64,000 bases of DNA from Skermanella aerolata KACC 11604 (GTDB lineage Bacteria > Pseudomonadota > Alphaproteobacteria > Azospirillales > Azospirillaceae): positions 109,468 through 173,467 of the forward strand of contig NZ_AVFK01000014.1 of the NCBI RefSeq assembly GCF_000936425.1, given 5' to 3'. Under the pieces are notes generated by a model that was not told the DNA's origin, ran no database searches, and was given only the letters and a program-made list of their open reading frames with translations. The translations under genes and the position numbers were made by a program. Of the stretch, positions 1 through 7,868 are shown piece after piece; within the stretch, counting starts at the first letter, position 1; each line of letters begins with the position of its first letter.

Positions 1-2
1 AC

Positions 3-56
3 CCCGGCGAGGTCTTCCGCTCGACCACGATCTACCGGTTCCCGAAGCCGGTCTGA
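3..56 (+). CDS. C-terminal end of a protein truncated by the window edge
   Basis: The first bases keep one open frame on the plus strand that ends at a TGA at 54-56; the visible tail has 17 residues and ends in RFPKPV. Only this tail is visible, so no family can be named. It converges on the RTX gene, with 4 bases between the two stop codons. The call rests on the open frame reaching the window edge and on tight packing against the next gene. Confidence 0.4.
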   Translation, partial: PGEVFRSTTIYRFPKPV

Positions 57-60
57 TCCG

Positions 61-912
61 TCACGCCCAAACATGGTCGGCGAAGGTCCCCGGCGGCAGG
101 CCCACGGCGTCGACGTCCAGCGTGTGGATCACGGTGCCGTCGGCGGTCCTGCTGGTGAAGATGGTATGGCCGTTCTTCTCGACCGCCGTCGTCTTCAGGT
201 CGATGCCATGGGCGCCGGTGAAATAGGCCTTCATGATCCGGTCGCCCTCGGCGGCGTTGAAGCCGACGATCTTGTCGTTGCCCAGCTTCGTCGCAGGGTC
301 GTTCCAGGGCATGTAGAAGACATCCGCCCCGCCGCCGCCCTTGAAGGTCTCGCTGCCGGAGCCGCCCTGGAACAGGTCGGCGTAATTGCCGCCCGTCACC
401 GTTGCGTTGTCCTTGCCGCCGTAGAAGTCCAGGCGGGTGCTGGACGACACCGTGAACGCCTCGATCCCGGTAAAGGAGCCGGCGCCCTCGAACACTGTGG
501 GAGCGCGGTTGTTGTCCTGGAAATAAAGGAAGCCGCCGGGTCCATAGTCGTCGAGATCGATAGCGATGCGAGCCGGCGCGGTATCGAGCGAGTCCGAAAA
601 CGGGTCGGTCCGGACTTCGGTCTTGCCGGCCATGATATGAAGCGTGTCGGTGCCGGTGCCGCCGGAGAACAGCGACGCGGACTCCGACACCAGCCCGTAT
701 TCCTCCATCACGAGGGTATCGTTGCCGCTGTCCCCGTAAAGGTCGTTGGTCCCCTCGCCGCCGGACAGACGGTCGTTGCCGGCACCGCCATGAAGCTGGT
801 CGTACCCGGCGCCGCCTACCAAATGGTCGTCGCCGCCGTTGCCGTAGAGAACGTCGTTCCCCTTGGTGCCGTAAAGTCTGTCCGCCACCGAACCGCCCCG
901 CAACGTCGCCAT
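61..912 (-). CDS. RTX (hemolysin-type calcium-binding) repeat protein
   Basis: A 283-residue protein. Residues about 10-70 hold consecutive glycine- and aspartate-rich nonapeptides of the form GGxGxDxLx, for example GGAGNDRLSGG, which in this family fold into a calcium-binding parallel beta-roll. The remaining ~200 residues contain no second large block but keep scattered motifs such as GGSGSETFKGG. No N-terminal signal peptide is visible, and the chain ends in a hydrophobic tail (DHVWA), as expected for type I secretion through an uncleaved C-terminal signal. Secretion is inferred from the family. No transporter gene lies nearby. The enzymatic role, if any, cannot be read from the sequence. 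Confidence 0.8.
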   Translation of the reverse strand: MATLRGGSVADRLYGTKGNDVLYGNGGDDHLVGGAGYDQLHGGAGNDRLSGGEGTNDLYGDSGNDTLVMEEYGLVSESASLFSGGTGTDTLHIMAGKTEVRTDPFSDSLDTAPARIAIDLDDYGPGGFLYFQDNNRAPTVFEGAGSFTGIEAFTVSSSTRLDFYGGKDNATVTGGNYADLFQGGSGSETFKGGGGADVFYMPWNDPATKLGNDKIVGFNAAEGDRIMKAYFTGAHGIDLKTTAVEKNGHTIFTSRTADGTVIHTLDVDAVGLPPGTFADHVWA

Positions 913-1165
913 CTCGTTCCCCCAGGAAATTTGGGCGCCCCACGCCCTGCTCGATGTGGTTAATAATACGTTACCGAGAGAAAATTAAGTAACCAAAAAG
1001 GCTAAAGATAGGTCAACCGTAGGGAGGATTAGTGGACAGACGCTCTTATGACCTAAAAAACTTATCTTAGGCAATTGGCGCAACCGGAGCGCTATGCCCG
1101 ATGTTCCATCTCCTGTGCCTCACCGGAGGCTGCATTTACGGTTAAATTGAGAAAAGGAACGGATC

Positions 1166-1651
1166 ATGGGTCTCTTCGACTTCGTGAAGGAAGCGGGCCG
1201 CAAGCTTGGCATCGGCAGCGATGCGCCGACGCCGGACGAACTGCGGGCCGAAGTGACCAAGCTTGGTCTGGACGCCAAGGATCTGGCGCTCGATGTGCAG
1301 GGAGACACCGTCACGGTCTCGGGCAGTGCTCCCAGCCAGGAACTGCGCGAAAAGATCGTGCTCGCGGTAGGCAACGTCCATGGCGTCGCCAAGGTCGAGG
1401 ACAAGTTGACGGTCGCGGCGCTCGACGGCTCGACCCAGGGCGCTGACGCGTCGGCAAGCGGGGCGTCAGTTCCGGCACAGGGCCAAGCCCAGGCAAAATT
1501 CTATACGGTCAAGTCGGGCGATACGCTGTCGAAGATCTCCAAGGAGTTCTACGGCGACGCGAACCGCTACAATGGGATCTTCGAAGCCAATCGCCCCATG
1601 CTGGAGCACCCGGACAAGATCTATCCGGGTCAGGTCCTGCGCATTCCCTGA
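1166..1651 (+). CDS. BON and LysM domain protein (YgaU/Kbp type)
   Basis: A 161-residue protein with the layout of E. coli Kbp/YgaU (149 residues). A BON domain covers residues about 20-90 and a C-terminal LysM domain starts at FYTVKSGDTLSKISKEFYG and runs to the end. A low-complexity Ala/Gly/Gln linker joins them. There is no signal peptide, which matches cytoplasmic Kbp, a potassium-binding protein in E. coli. The ATG follows AAAGGA at a good spacing. The gene stands alone, and a GC-rich hairpin at 1691-1710 separates it from the convergent peptidase gene. The potassium role is inferred by homology only. Confidence 0.85.
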   Translation: MGLFDFVKEAGRKLGIGSDAPTPDELRAEVTKLGLDAKDLALDVQGDTVTVSGSAPSQELREKIVLAVGNVHGVAKVEDKLTVAALDGSTQGADASASGASVPAQGQAQAKFYTVKSGDTLSKISKEFYGDANRYNGIFEANRPMLEHPDKIYPGQVLRIP

Positions 1652-1690
1652 TCAGGAAACGACAAGGAAACATTCAGGTCCAAACGGGAT

Positions 1691-1710
1691 GCGCCGGTAA
1701 AAGCCGGCGC
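1691..1710. terminator. Hairpin between convergent genes
   Basis: GCGCCGG and CCGGCGC form a 7-bp stem around a 6-base loop, in the 67-base gap between the LysM gene and the convergent DUF882 gene. There is no clear T-tract on either strand, so this is a probable rather than a classical intrinsic terminator. Confidence 0.45.
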
Positions 1711-1718
1711 GTCTCGGA

Positions 1719-2285
1719 TCAGCGACCGTTCCACTGGCGGACGTCGCCGGTATCGACGTGGATGAAGCCCTTGTTCGGGTAATAGCCGACACCGCCCTGC
1801 CCGAGCGCCAAAGCAGCTTTCCGCATGTTGCGCAGGCTGACGCCCGGCAGCGTGATATCGACCGCCTGTCCGACCATGTGGTAGCTGTGCGACGCCGTTC
1901 GGACGCCATGACGGCGAAGCGCGGCGTTGGTTTCAGGGGTTCGGTAGCCGGAAAGGATCTCGAACGGCTTGGCCGCGTCGACGTTGTTTCCGACATTGTA
2001 GAGCAGGTCCAGCAGCCCGGGATCGATGGTCTTGGTCTCGTCGGTACGCCAGTCGCGCATCAGCCAGTTTACGCGGTCCAGGGCATCGACCACGTAGAAA
2101 CCGTCCTGGAAGTAGGTTTCCTTGAAAAACTCGCCGGTCTGGCGATGGTACAGATGAAGCGTCCGGTCCTTGAGGGGTGCAACAGCGGCCGCCGCCGGTT
2201 TGATCGTTGCCAGAACAGCAGCGGAAATTCCGCCCACGATCAGCGACCGCCGTGATACCGCCCCCGTTTTACCGCTAAAATGCAT
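1719..2285 (-). CDS. DUF882 / YcbK-family M15-like peptidase, exported
   Basis: A 188-residue protein starting at ATG 2285. The N-terminus has twin arginines (SRRSLIVGG) followed by a hydrophobic, Ala-rich stretch, as in a Tat signal peptide. The mature part has the zinc-peptidase M15A-like signature: SGYRTPETN, then SYHMVGQAVDI (His and Asp ligands) and FIHVDTG (third ligand). YcbK-like proteins are thought to act on peptidoglycan in the periplasm. An in-frame start 37 codons upstream exists but would put a low-GC, non-signal leader in front of the Tat motif, so the shorter form is preferred. The substrate is not visible. Confidence 0.85.
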   Translation of the reverse strand: MHFSGKTGAVSRRSLIVGGISAAVLATIKPAAAAVAPLKDRTLHLYHRQTGEFFKETYFQDGFYVVDALDRVNWLMRDWRTDETKTIDPGLLDLLYNVGNNVDAAKPFEILSGYRTPETNAALRRHGVRTASHSYHMVGQAVDITLPGVSLRNMRKAALALGQGGVGYYPNKGFIHVDTGDVRQWNGR

Positions 2286-2627
2286 AAAACCAGCCCCAAT
2301 ATGGTTAATTTCGACATGCGAGGAATGCCCATGACTGGATTTTGTTTCCTGGTCAATGCAAATAATTAACTTTTTCTTAACCATTTTTGTGACCAAGAGT
2401 GTACTGTGCTGTGTGGCGGTGCAGCATCTGTGAATTTTCCTATTGGATTTTTTGAGAATGCTGAAAATGCGGGTGGTGAACCAGCCTGAATAGTGACGCT
2501 CATCGTTACGAAAAACCGAGAGTTATAGGCAACTCGGTTTGTTGAAACATCTGGAAATACGTTTGGCAGGCCAAAGGCCACTCTTTCGCCATCGGCTTCT
2601 GGCCTAAAGAAAGAGGAAAATAAACCT
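2286..2627. other. Divergent intergenic region, 342 bases
   Basis: An AT-richer stretch between the divergent DUF882 peptidase and the glycosyltransferase; no ORF looks real. It should hold promoters for both sides. AGAGGAAA a few bases before ATG 2628 is the visible ribosome binding site. Confidence 0.5.
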
Positions 2628-3722
2628 ATGAAAATTGCACAGATTGCGCCGCTTTCAGAAAGCGTACCGCCGCGTCTCTATGGCGGAACCGAACGTATCG
2701 TCTCCTACCTGACCGAGGAACTGGTGCGCCAGGGCCACGACGTCACACTTTTCGCCAGTGCCGATTCGTTAACGTCTGCGACGCTGGTGCCCGGCCGTTT
2801 CCGCGCCACCCGGCTCGACCCGGCTTGCCCGGATCCTACGGCCAGCACCATGCTGATGCTCGACCGCGTCCGCCGCATGGCGGATGACTTCGACATCCTC
2901 CATTTTCATATGGATTGCGTGCAGTTTCCCCTGTTTCGTCATCTCGCCGACCGCACCCTGACGACGCTGCATGGCCGGCTGGATCTCCCGGACCTTTATC
3001 CGTTCTACCACGAGTTCGACGACATGCCGGTCGTCTCGATCTCCAACAGCCAGCGCCGTCCGGTGCCGGACGCGAACTGGGCCGGCACCATCTATCACGG
3101 TGTCCCGGCGGCACTTTACCGGCCCTCGACCGAACCCGGCGACTATCTGGCCTTCCTGGGACGGATATCGCCCGAGAAGCAACCGGACGAGGCCATCCGG
3201 ATCGCCCTGCGGGCGGGCTTGCCGCTGAAACTGGCCGCCAAGGTGGACCGGGCCGATGCCGACTACTTCCACGACCGTATCCGGCCGCTGCTGGACCATC
3301 CGCTGATCGATCTGATCGGCGAGATCGGGGACAAGGACAAGAGCGGCTTCCTGGGCGGCGCCAAGGCGCTGCTGTTCCCGATCAACTGGCCGGAACCCTT
3401 CGGCATGGTGATGATCGAAGCGATGGCCGCCGGGACCCCGGTGATCGCCTATCGTTGCGGGTCGGTCGAAGAAGTGGTTGAACACGGGATCACAGGGTTT
3501 ATCGTGGATAGCCAGGACGAAGCCGTGGCCGCTGTCGGACGCATCGGCGAACTGGACCGCCGCAAGATCCGCGCCCGGTTCATGGAGCGTTTTTCAGCCG
3601 AGCGCATGGCGCTTGACTATGTCGATCTCTATCGCAAGGCCGCCGAGGGAAGATTGCACGCCCTGCCGGCCATTCCGGACCGGTCGGGCTGGAGCAACGG
3701 GGCGGCCGGAAAGGCTACCTGA
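2628..3722 (+). CDS. Family 4 glycosyltransferase
   Basis: A 364-residue GT-B fold enzyme. The N-terminus MKIAQIAPL...PPRLYGGTE is the typical opening of GT4 enzymes, with GGTER as the glycine-rich loop. The C-terminal half has FLGRISPEKQPDEAI and the retaining-enzyme EX7E motif in EPFGMVMIEAMA, followed by GTPVIAYRCGSVEEVV. Enzymes of this family move sugar from nucleotide-sugar donors. The stop codon is 2 bases before the start of the debranching-enzyme gene, so the two are almost certainly translated as a pair. That pairing suggests a role in storage or compatible-solute glucan metabolism rather than in surface polysaccharide. Donor and acceptor are not known. Confidence 0.9.
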   Translation: MKIAQIAPLSESVPPRLYGGTERIVSYLTEELVRQGHDVTLFASADSLTSATLVPGRFRATRLDPACPDPTASTMLMLDRVRRMADDFDILHFHMDCVQFPLFRHLADRTLTTLHGRLDLPDLYPFYHEFDDMPVVSISNSQRRPVPDANWAGTIYHGVPAALYRPSTEPGDYLAFLGRISPEKQPDEAIRIALRAGLPLKLAAKVDRADADYFHDRIRPLLDHPLIDLIGEIGDKDKSGFLGGAKALLFPINWPEPFGMVMIEAMAAGTPVIAYRCGSVEEVVEHGITGFIVDSQDEAVAAVGRIGELDRRKIRARFMERFSAERMALDYVDLYRKAAEGRLHALPAIPDRSGWSNGAAGKAT

Positions 3723-3724
3723 TC

Positions 3725-5923
3725 ATGACGACGCCGGGACCTGACGCGTTGCCCGACTCCGCATTCCCCGACCCCGCATCGGAATTCTACATTCCGGCGG
3801 TCGGTTCCCTGACCGACCGCCGGACCCGAACGATCAAGCATGCGGATACCTTCGCCGTGTTCGACGACCACGGCGATATCCTTTACGCGATAGGGCGGCC
3901 GGACGGACTGTATCATCAGGACACGCGCTACGTCTCACGGCTGGAACTGCTGATCGACGGCCAGCGCCCGCTGCTGCTCAGCACCACGATAGAGGACCGG
4001 ACGGCGGTGCTGTCCAGCGACATGTGCAATCCGGACCTTTACCGCGACGGCGAGCACATCCTGCGCGAGACGCTGCATCTCGCCAGGGCCAAGTTCCTGT
4101 GGAACGGCGCCTGCTATGAAAGGCTGGTGATCCGGAACTACTCCGACCGTCCGGTCCAGGCCACGCTGACGCTGCGGTTCGGCTCCGACTTCGCCGACCT
4201 GTTCGAGGCGCGGGGGCAAAAGCGCCAGAAACGGGGCACGATAGAGCCGCCGCAGATCGGCAAGGATCGCGTGGCACTGGGATATGTCGGGCTCGACGGA
4301 AACCGGCGGGAAACGCTTTTGCAGTTCGACCCTCCTCCCGCCAGGCTGACGTCGTTCGAAGCGTCGTACGACCTGGATCTGGCACCGAAGGAGTGGATAC
4401 CGCTGTTTTCCACCATCTCGGTCGCCGGCATGAAGCCCGAACGCAATGGGACGCGCGCCGGGTTCTTCGTCGCCTTGCGGGCCAAGTTCCGCGACCACCG
4501 GACGATGTTCGCTCCGGTGGCCCGGATCGTGAGTTCGAATACCGTCTTCAACGAAACCCTGCGCAGGTCCGGATCGGACTTGGCGATGCTGACGACCAGG
4601 ACGCTGGAGGGAGCCTACCCCTATGCCGGCATCCCGTGGTTCAGCACCGCGTTCGGCCGCGACGGGATCATCACCGCCATGCTGCTCGTCAGCTTCGCGC
4701 CCGATGTCGCGGCCGGAGTACTGCGCTATCTGGCCGCGATGCAGGCGCAGGAGGAGGACCCCGCCGCCGATGCCGAACCCGGTAAGATATTGCACGAAAC
4801 GCGCGGCGGCGAGATGGCGATGCTGGGCGAAGTCCCGTTCCGGCGCTACTACGGCAGCGTCGATTCGACCCCGCTCTTCGTCATGCTGGCCGGCTCCTAT
4901 TACGAGCGCACCGGCGACCTGGGCCTGATAACCCGGATCTGGCCCAACATCGAAGCGGCGCTGGGCTGGATCGACCGTTACGGCGACCGGGACGGCGACG
5001 GCTTCGTCGAATACGGCCGGCGCAACCAGACCGGCCTCGCCAACCAGGGTTGGAAGGACAGTCACGACAGCGTCTTCCACGCCGACGGCGCCATGGCGGA
5101 AGGACCGATAGCCCTGGTCGAGGTCCAAGGCTACGTCTATGCCGCCAAGCGCACCGCCGCCGTCCTGGCGCGGCAACTTGGGCGTGCCGACCGGGCGACA
5201 TCGCTGGAGGCCGAGGCCGAGACCCTGCGCGTCCGGTTCGAAGACGCGTTCTGGTGCGAGGAGATCGGTACCTATGCGCTGGCGCTGGACCGCGACAAGC
5301 GGCAGTGCCGGGTGCGGACGTCCAACGCCGGTCACGCGCTGTTCAGCGGGATCGCGGCTGGTGACCGTGCGGCACGGGTGGCGGCCACGCTGATGGATGC
5401 CGCATCGTTCTCCGGCTGGGGCATCAGGACGCTCGCCACGACGGAGGCACGCTACAACCCGATGTCCTATCACAACGGGTCGATCTGGCCGCACGACAAC
5501 GCCATGGTCGCCATGGGTCTAGCACGATACGGCCATGCCGACGAGGCCGCGCGGGTATTCCATGGATTGTTCGACGCGGCGGCCGATACGGATTTGCGCC
5601 GCCTACCCGAACTGTTCTGCGGCTTCCCTCGGCGGCGCTCGCGCTCGCCGGTATCCTATCCGGTCGCCTGCTCACCCCAGGCATGGGCCAGCGCTACCCT
5701 GCCCGGCCTGCTAGCCGCGGCGATCGGGTTGCGCTTCGTCCCTGAACGGAACGAGATCCGCTTCGACCGGCCGGTCCTGCCGCCCTTCCTGGAGGAAGTG
5801 GAACTGCATGGCCTGAAGGTCGGAAACTGCGAAGCCGACGTCCTGCTCCGCCGTCACGCCATCGACGTCGGCGTGACGGTCCTGCGGCGGAGCGGGCCGG
5901 TCAATGTCGTCACGGTGAGTTGA
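3725..5923 (+). CDS. Amylo-alpha-1,6-glucosidase / glycogen debranching-like enzyme
   Basis: A 732-residue protein. Residues about 25-330 match the GDE_N_bis type N-terminal domain (starting around TIKHADTFAVFDDHGDI), and about 340-710 form an (alpha/alpha)6 barrel of the amylo-alpha-1,6-glucosidase type. Recognisable landmarks are GIPWFSTAFGRDG, QGWKDSHDSVFHADG and NPMSYHNGSIWPHDNA. The protein is cytoplasmic, with no signal. It is coupled to the upstream GT4 gene. In related bacteria such enzymes sit in glycogen or trehalose loci; here no glg or tre gene is adjacent, so the true substrate is open. Length is normal for the family. Confidence 0.88.
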   Translation: MTTPGPDALPDSAFPDPASEFYIPAVGSLTDRRTRTIKHADTFAVFDDHGDILYAIGRPDGLYHQDTRYVSRLELLIDGQRPLLLSTTIEDRTAVLSSDMCNPDLYRDGEHILRETLHLARAKFLWNGACYERLVIRNYSDRPVQATLTLRFGSDFADLFEARGQKRQKRGTIEPPQIGKDRVALGYVGLDGNRRETLLQFDPPPARLTSFEASYDLDLAPKEWIPLFSTISVAGMKPERNGTRAGFFVALRAKFRDHRTMFAPVARIVSSNTVFNETLRRSGSDLAMLTTRTLEGAYPYAGIPWFSTAFGRDGIITAMLLVSFAPDVAAGVLRYLAAMQAQEEDPAADAEPGKILHETRGGEMAMLGEVPFRRYYGSVDSTPLFVMLAGSYYERTGDLGLITRIWPNIEAALGWIDRYGDRDGDGFVEYGRRNQTGLANQGWKDSHDSVFHADGAMAEGPIALVEVQGYVYAAKRTAAVLARQLGRADRATSLEAEAETLRVRFEDAFWCEEIGTYALALDRDKRQCRVRTSNAGHALFSGIAAGDRAARVAATLMDAASFSGWGIRTLATTEARYNPMSYHNGSIWPHDNAMVAMGLARYGHADEAARVFHGLFDAAADTDLRRLPELFCGFPRRRSRSPVSYPVACSPQAWASATLPGLLAAAIGLRFVPERNEIRFDRPVLPPFLEEVELHGLKVGNCEADVLLRRHAIDVGVTVLRRSGPVNVVTVS

Positions 5924-5994
5924 AGACGCGCCGGGGCCGAAGGGATGGCCGGTCGGAACCAGCCGTGCCGGTCCTTCCCTCCGTCCGCGGGTCG

Positions 5995-7296
5995 TCAGAG
6001 CAGCCAGCCGTCCGTCGTGTGGTGAGCCTGCGCATCGGTGCCGTGGTCGGCGATGGCGATGGTATCCACCGCTGCCGGCGCATCCTCCAGAGCCTGCCAT
6101 TTGGTCAGGGCCGTGGAGTCCGTCGCTTCGACGGCAGAGGCGGACGCCGATGCGTCGGCCTGAACATCGGTAGCGCCGGCAGACGCTTCCTTGGCATGGC
6201 TGTAGACGATCAGTTCATCGCCCGTGCTCTTCACCAGGCCGGACGATTCCTCGTCGGCAGCGGACCCTGAAGCCGCTGCGACCGCCCCCGAAGCCTTGTT
6301 CGAGGACCAGGCCCCCGCAGTGCTGGCCGCGTATGTGGCGCCGACCTTGTTGCCGCTGACCGACAGGCCGTCGTTGTTGCCGCTGTTGACGCGCAGCCAG
6401 TCGTCGCGCTCGAAGATATTGCCGCTCAGCGTGATGTTCTCGCTGTAGAGCGGGCTGGAGTGGTTGGCGACGCTCTTGTCGAGCCAGATGACCGCATCGT
6501 AGTCGTTGTCCGGATGCAGGTAGTTCTTGGCGATGTAGCTGTCGCGGGCGCCGGAGACCAGGATGGCCGACTTGTTGACGTCCCAGACTTCGTTGCCGGT
6601 GACCGTCAGGTCCTTGGCCTCGTAGCCGCGCGCGTTCGGCCACATCCACTGGCTGGTCGTCCAGCCGCCGACGCTGATGCCGTTGACGTCGGCATCCCAG
6701 ACCTTGTTGTTGACGATTTCGTCGTTGCTCGACCCGCCCTTGACGACGATGCCGGCCGTGCCTTCGACGCCCTTGATGTTGTTGCCGGCGATCCGTGAAT
6801 CGTTGACCGCGACGAAATCGATGCCTTCGCCGCCTGAATTCGTGATGCTGTTGTGGACTACCTTGACGTTGTAGGCCTGCGATACCTTGACACCGTCGCC
6901 GCCGGAGCTGTGGATCACGTTGTCCTGGATCGTCAGGTCCCGGATCGGGTCGCTGAAGCCCTTGCCCGACATGCCGAAATGGATGGCGTTCGAGTTGTTC
7001 GCGCCATCGATCTCGAAGCCTTTGATGGTGACGCCTTCGACGCCGAAGCCGCTGATCGTGGAGCCGTTCTGGGATGCCGCTCGAATGGTGGCGTCCTGGT
7101 TCCCATCGGCCGAAATCAGCGAAAGGTTATTATCGTATATCCGCAGGTTCTCAGTGTATGTGCCGGCCTTGACCATCACATCGGTGCCGCTCGTCGCCTT
7201 GTTGAGAGCGGCTTGAATGGTTTTCAAAGGGTCCGAGGCGCTGCCGGAGTTGGAGTTGTCTCCTTTGGGGGAAACCCAGATCTGACGGTCGGCCAT
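5995..7296 (-). CDS. Right-handed parallel beta-helix protein (no RTX block)
   Basis: A 433-residue protein starting at ATG 7296 (MADRQIWVSPKGDN...). Residues 5-300 carry DUF1565/pectate-lyase-like coils with repeated (I/V)xxNxIxxxxxxGIxV units, e.g. NKVWDADVNGISVGGWTTSQW. The first 50 residues match the divergent neighbour at 7869 (IWVS..GNN.NSGS...PLK.IQ.AL.KA..GT..MVKAGTY.EN). The C-terminal ~110 residues are Ala/Ser/Asp-rich and low complexity, ending in WLL, with no GGxGxD repeats. Proteins of this fold bind or cleave acidic polysaccharides. No catalytic residues can be assigned. No N-terminal signal peptide is seen, so export, if any, would be by type I secretion. Confidence 0.75.
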   Translation of the reverse strand: MADRQIWVSPKGDNSNSGSASDPLKTIQAALNKATSGTDVMVKAGTYTENLRIYDNNLSLISADGNQDATIRAASQNGSTISGFGVEGVTIKGFEIDGANNSNAIHFGMSGKGFSDPIRDLTIQDNVIHSSGGDGVKVSQAYNVKVVHNSITNSGGEGIDFVAVNDSRIAGNNIKGVEGTAGIVVKGGSSNDEIVNNKVWDADVNGISVGGWTTSQWMWPNARGYEAKDLTVTGNEVWDVNKSAILVSGARDSYIAKNYLHPDNDYDAVIWLDKSVANHSSPLYSENITLSGNIFERDDWLRVNSGNNDGLSVSGNKVGATYAASTAGAWSSNKASGAVAAASGSAADEESSGLVKSTGDELIVYSHAKEASAGATDVQADASASASAVEATDSTALTKWQALEDAPAAVDTIAIADHGTDAQAHHTTDGWLL

Positions 7297-7868
7297 AGGT
7301 GCTCTCATTCTAGAAATCGTGCCGAAGCACAGTCAAACTTTAAGCACAAAGCTTTTATCACCATGAAAAACCATGATTTTAAAGCTCTATACTTGCTTTT
7401 CAAGGAATTCTTTTTGGTTGCCGAGTGGCTTGGCGCGAAACTACATCGAATTTATCGAAGTGGGGGAGCAAAAAAGCCGGCTGCTAATCCGACAAAAACG
7501 GGTCCGAAGTTGTGACATAGATCGTTACGTTCTTGAGACACGGCTCAGGTGTCCGTGACATTAAAAGGCATTAACCATGATAGAAGGCCCAGCCGATCAT
7601 GACGGCCGGTGTGTGGTATCGAACGATTAAAGGATCAATTTCAGCACTTGGAAATAAAACGGAAATCGAATTATTTCCCCCTCAATTTCAAGTCAGCATA
7701 GTTAACTAGAGCTTACTAAAATGCGGTAACGATCTATTAAAAGATTACGTCTAATCCTCTCGGAAGTAGTAACCCGGCTGAGCTAATCATGTACCGGGAT
7801 TTTGACTGAAGCGGAATGCCGTAAGCGCAGCGCTGAAGTCACTTCAAGAAATCGAGAGGGACTGTTAG
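7297..7868. other. Divergent intergenic region between beta-helix paralogues, 572 bases
   Basis: Markedly AT-richer than its surroundings and without a credible gene. It must contain the promoters of both beta-helix genes. GAGAGGGA upstream of ATG 7869 is the ribosome binding site. I see no repeat or RNA gene. Confidence 0.5.

Noticed and set aside
3935..5494. Long minus-strand open frame opposite the debranching-enzyme gene
   Set aside because: Antisense shadow of a well-recognised enzyme; no domain, no ribosome site, atypical composition.
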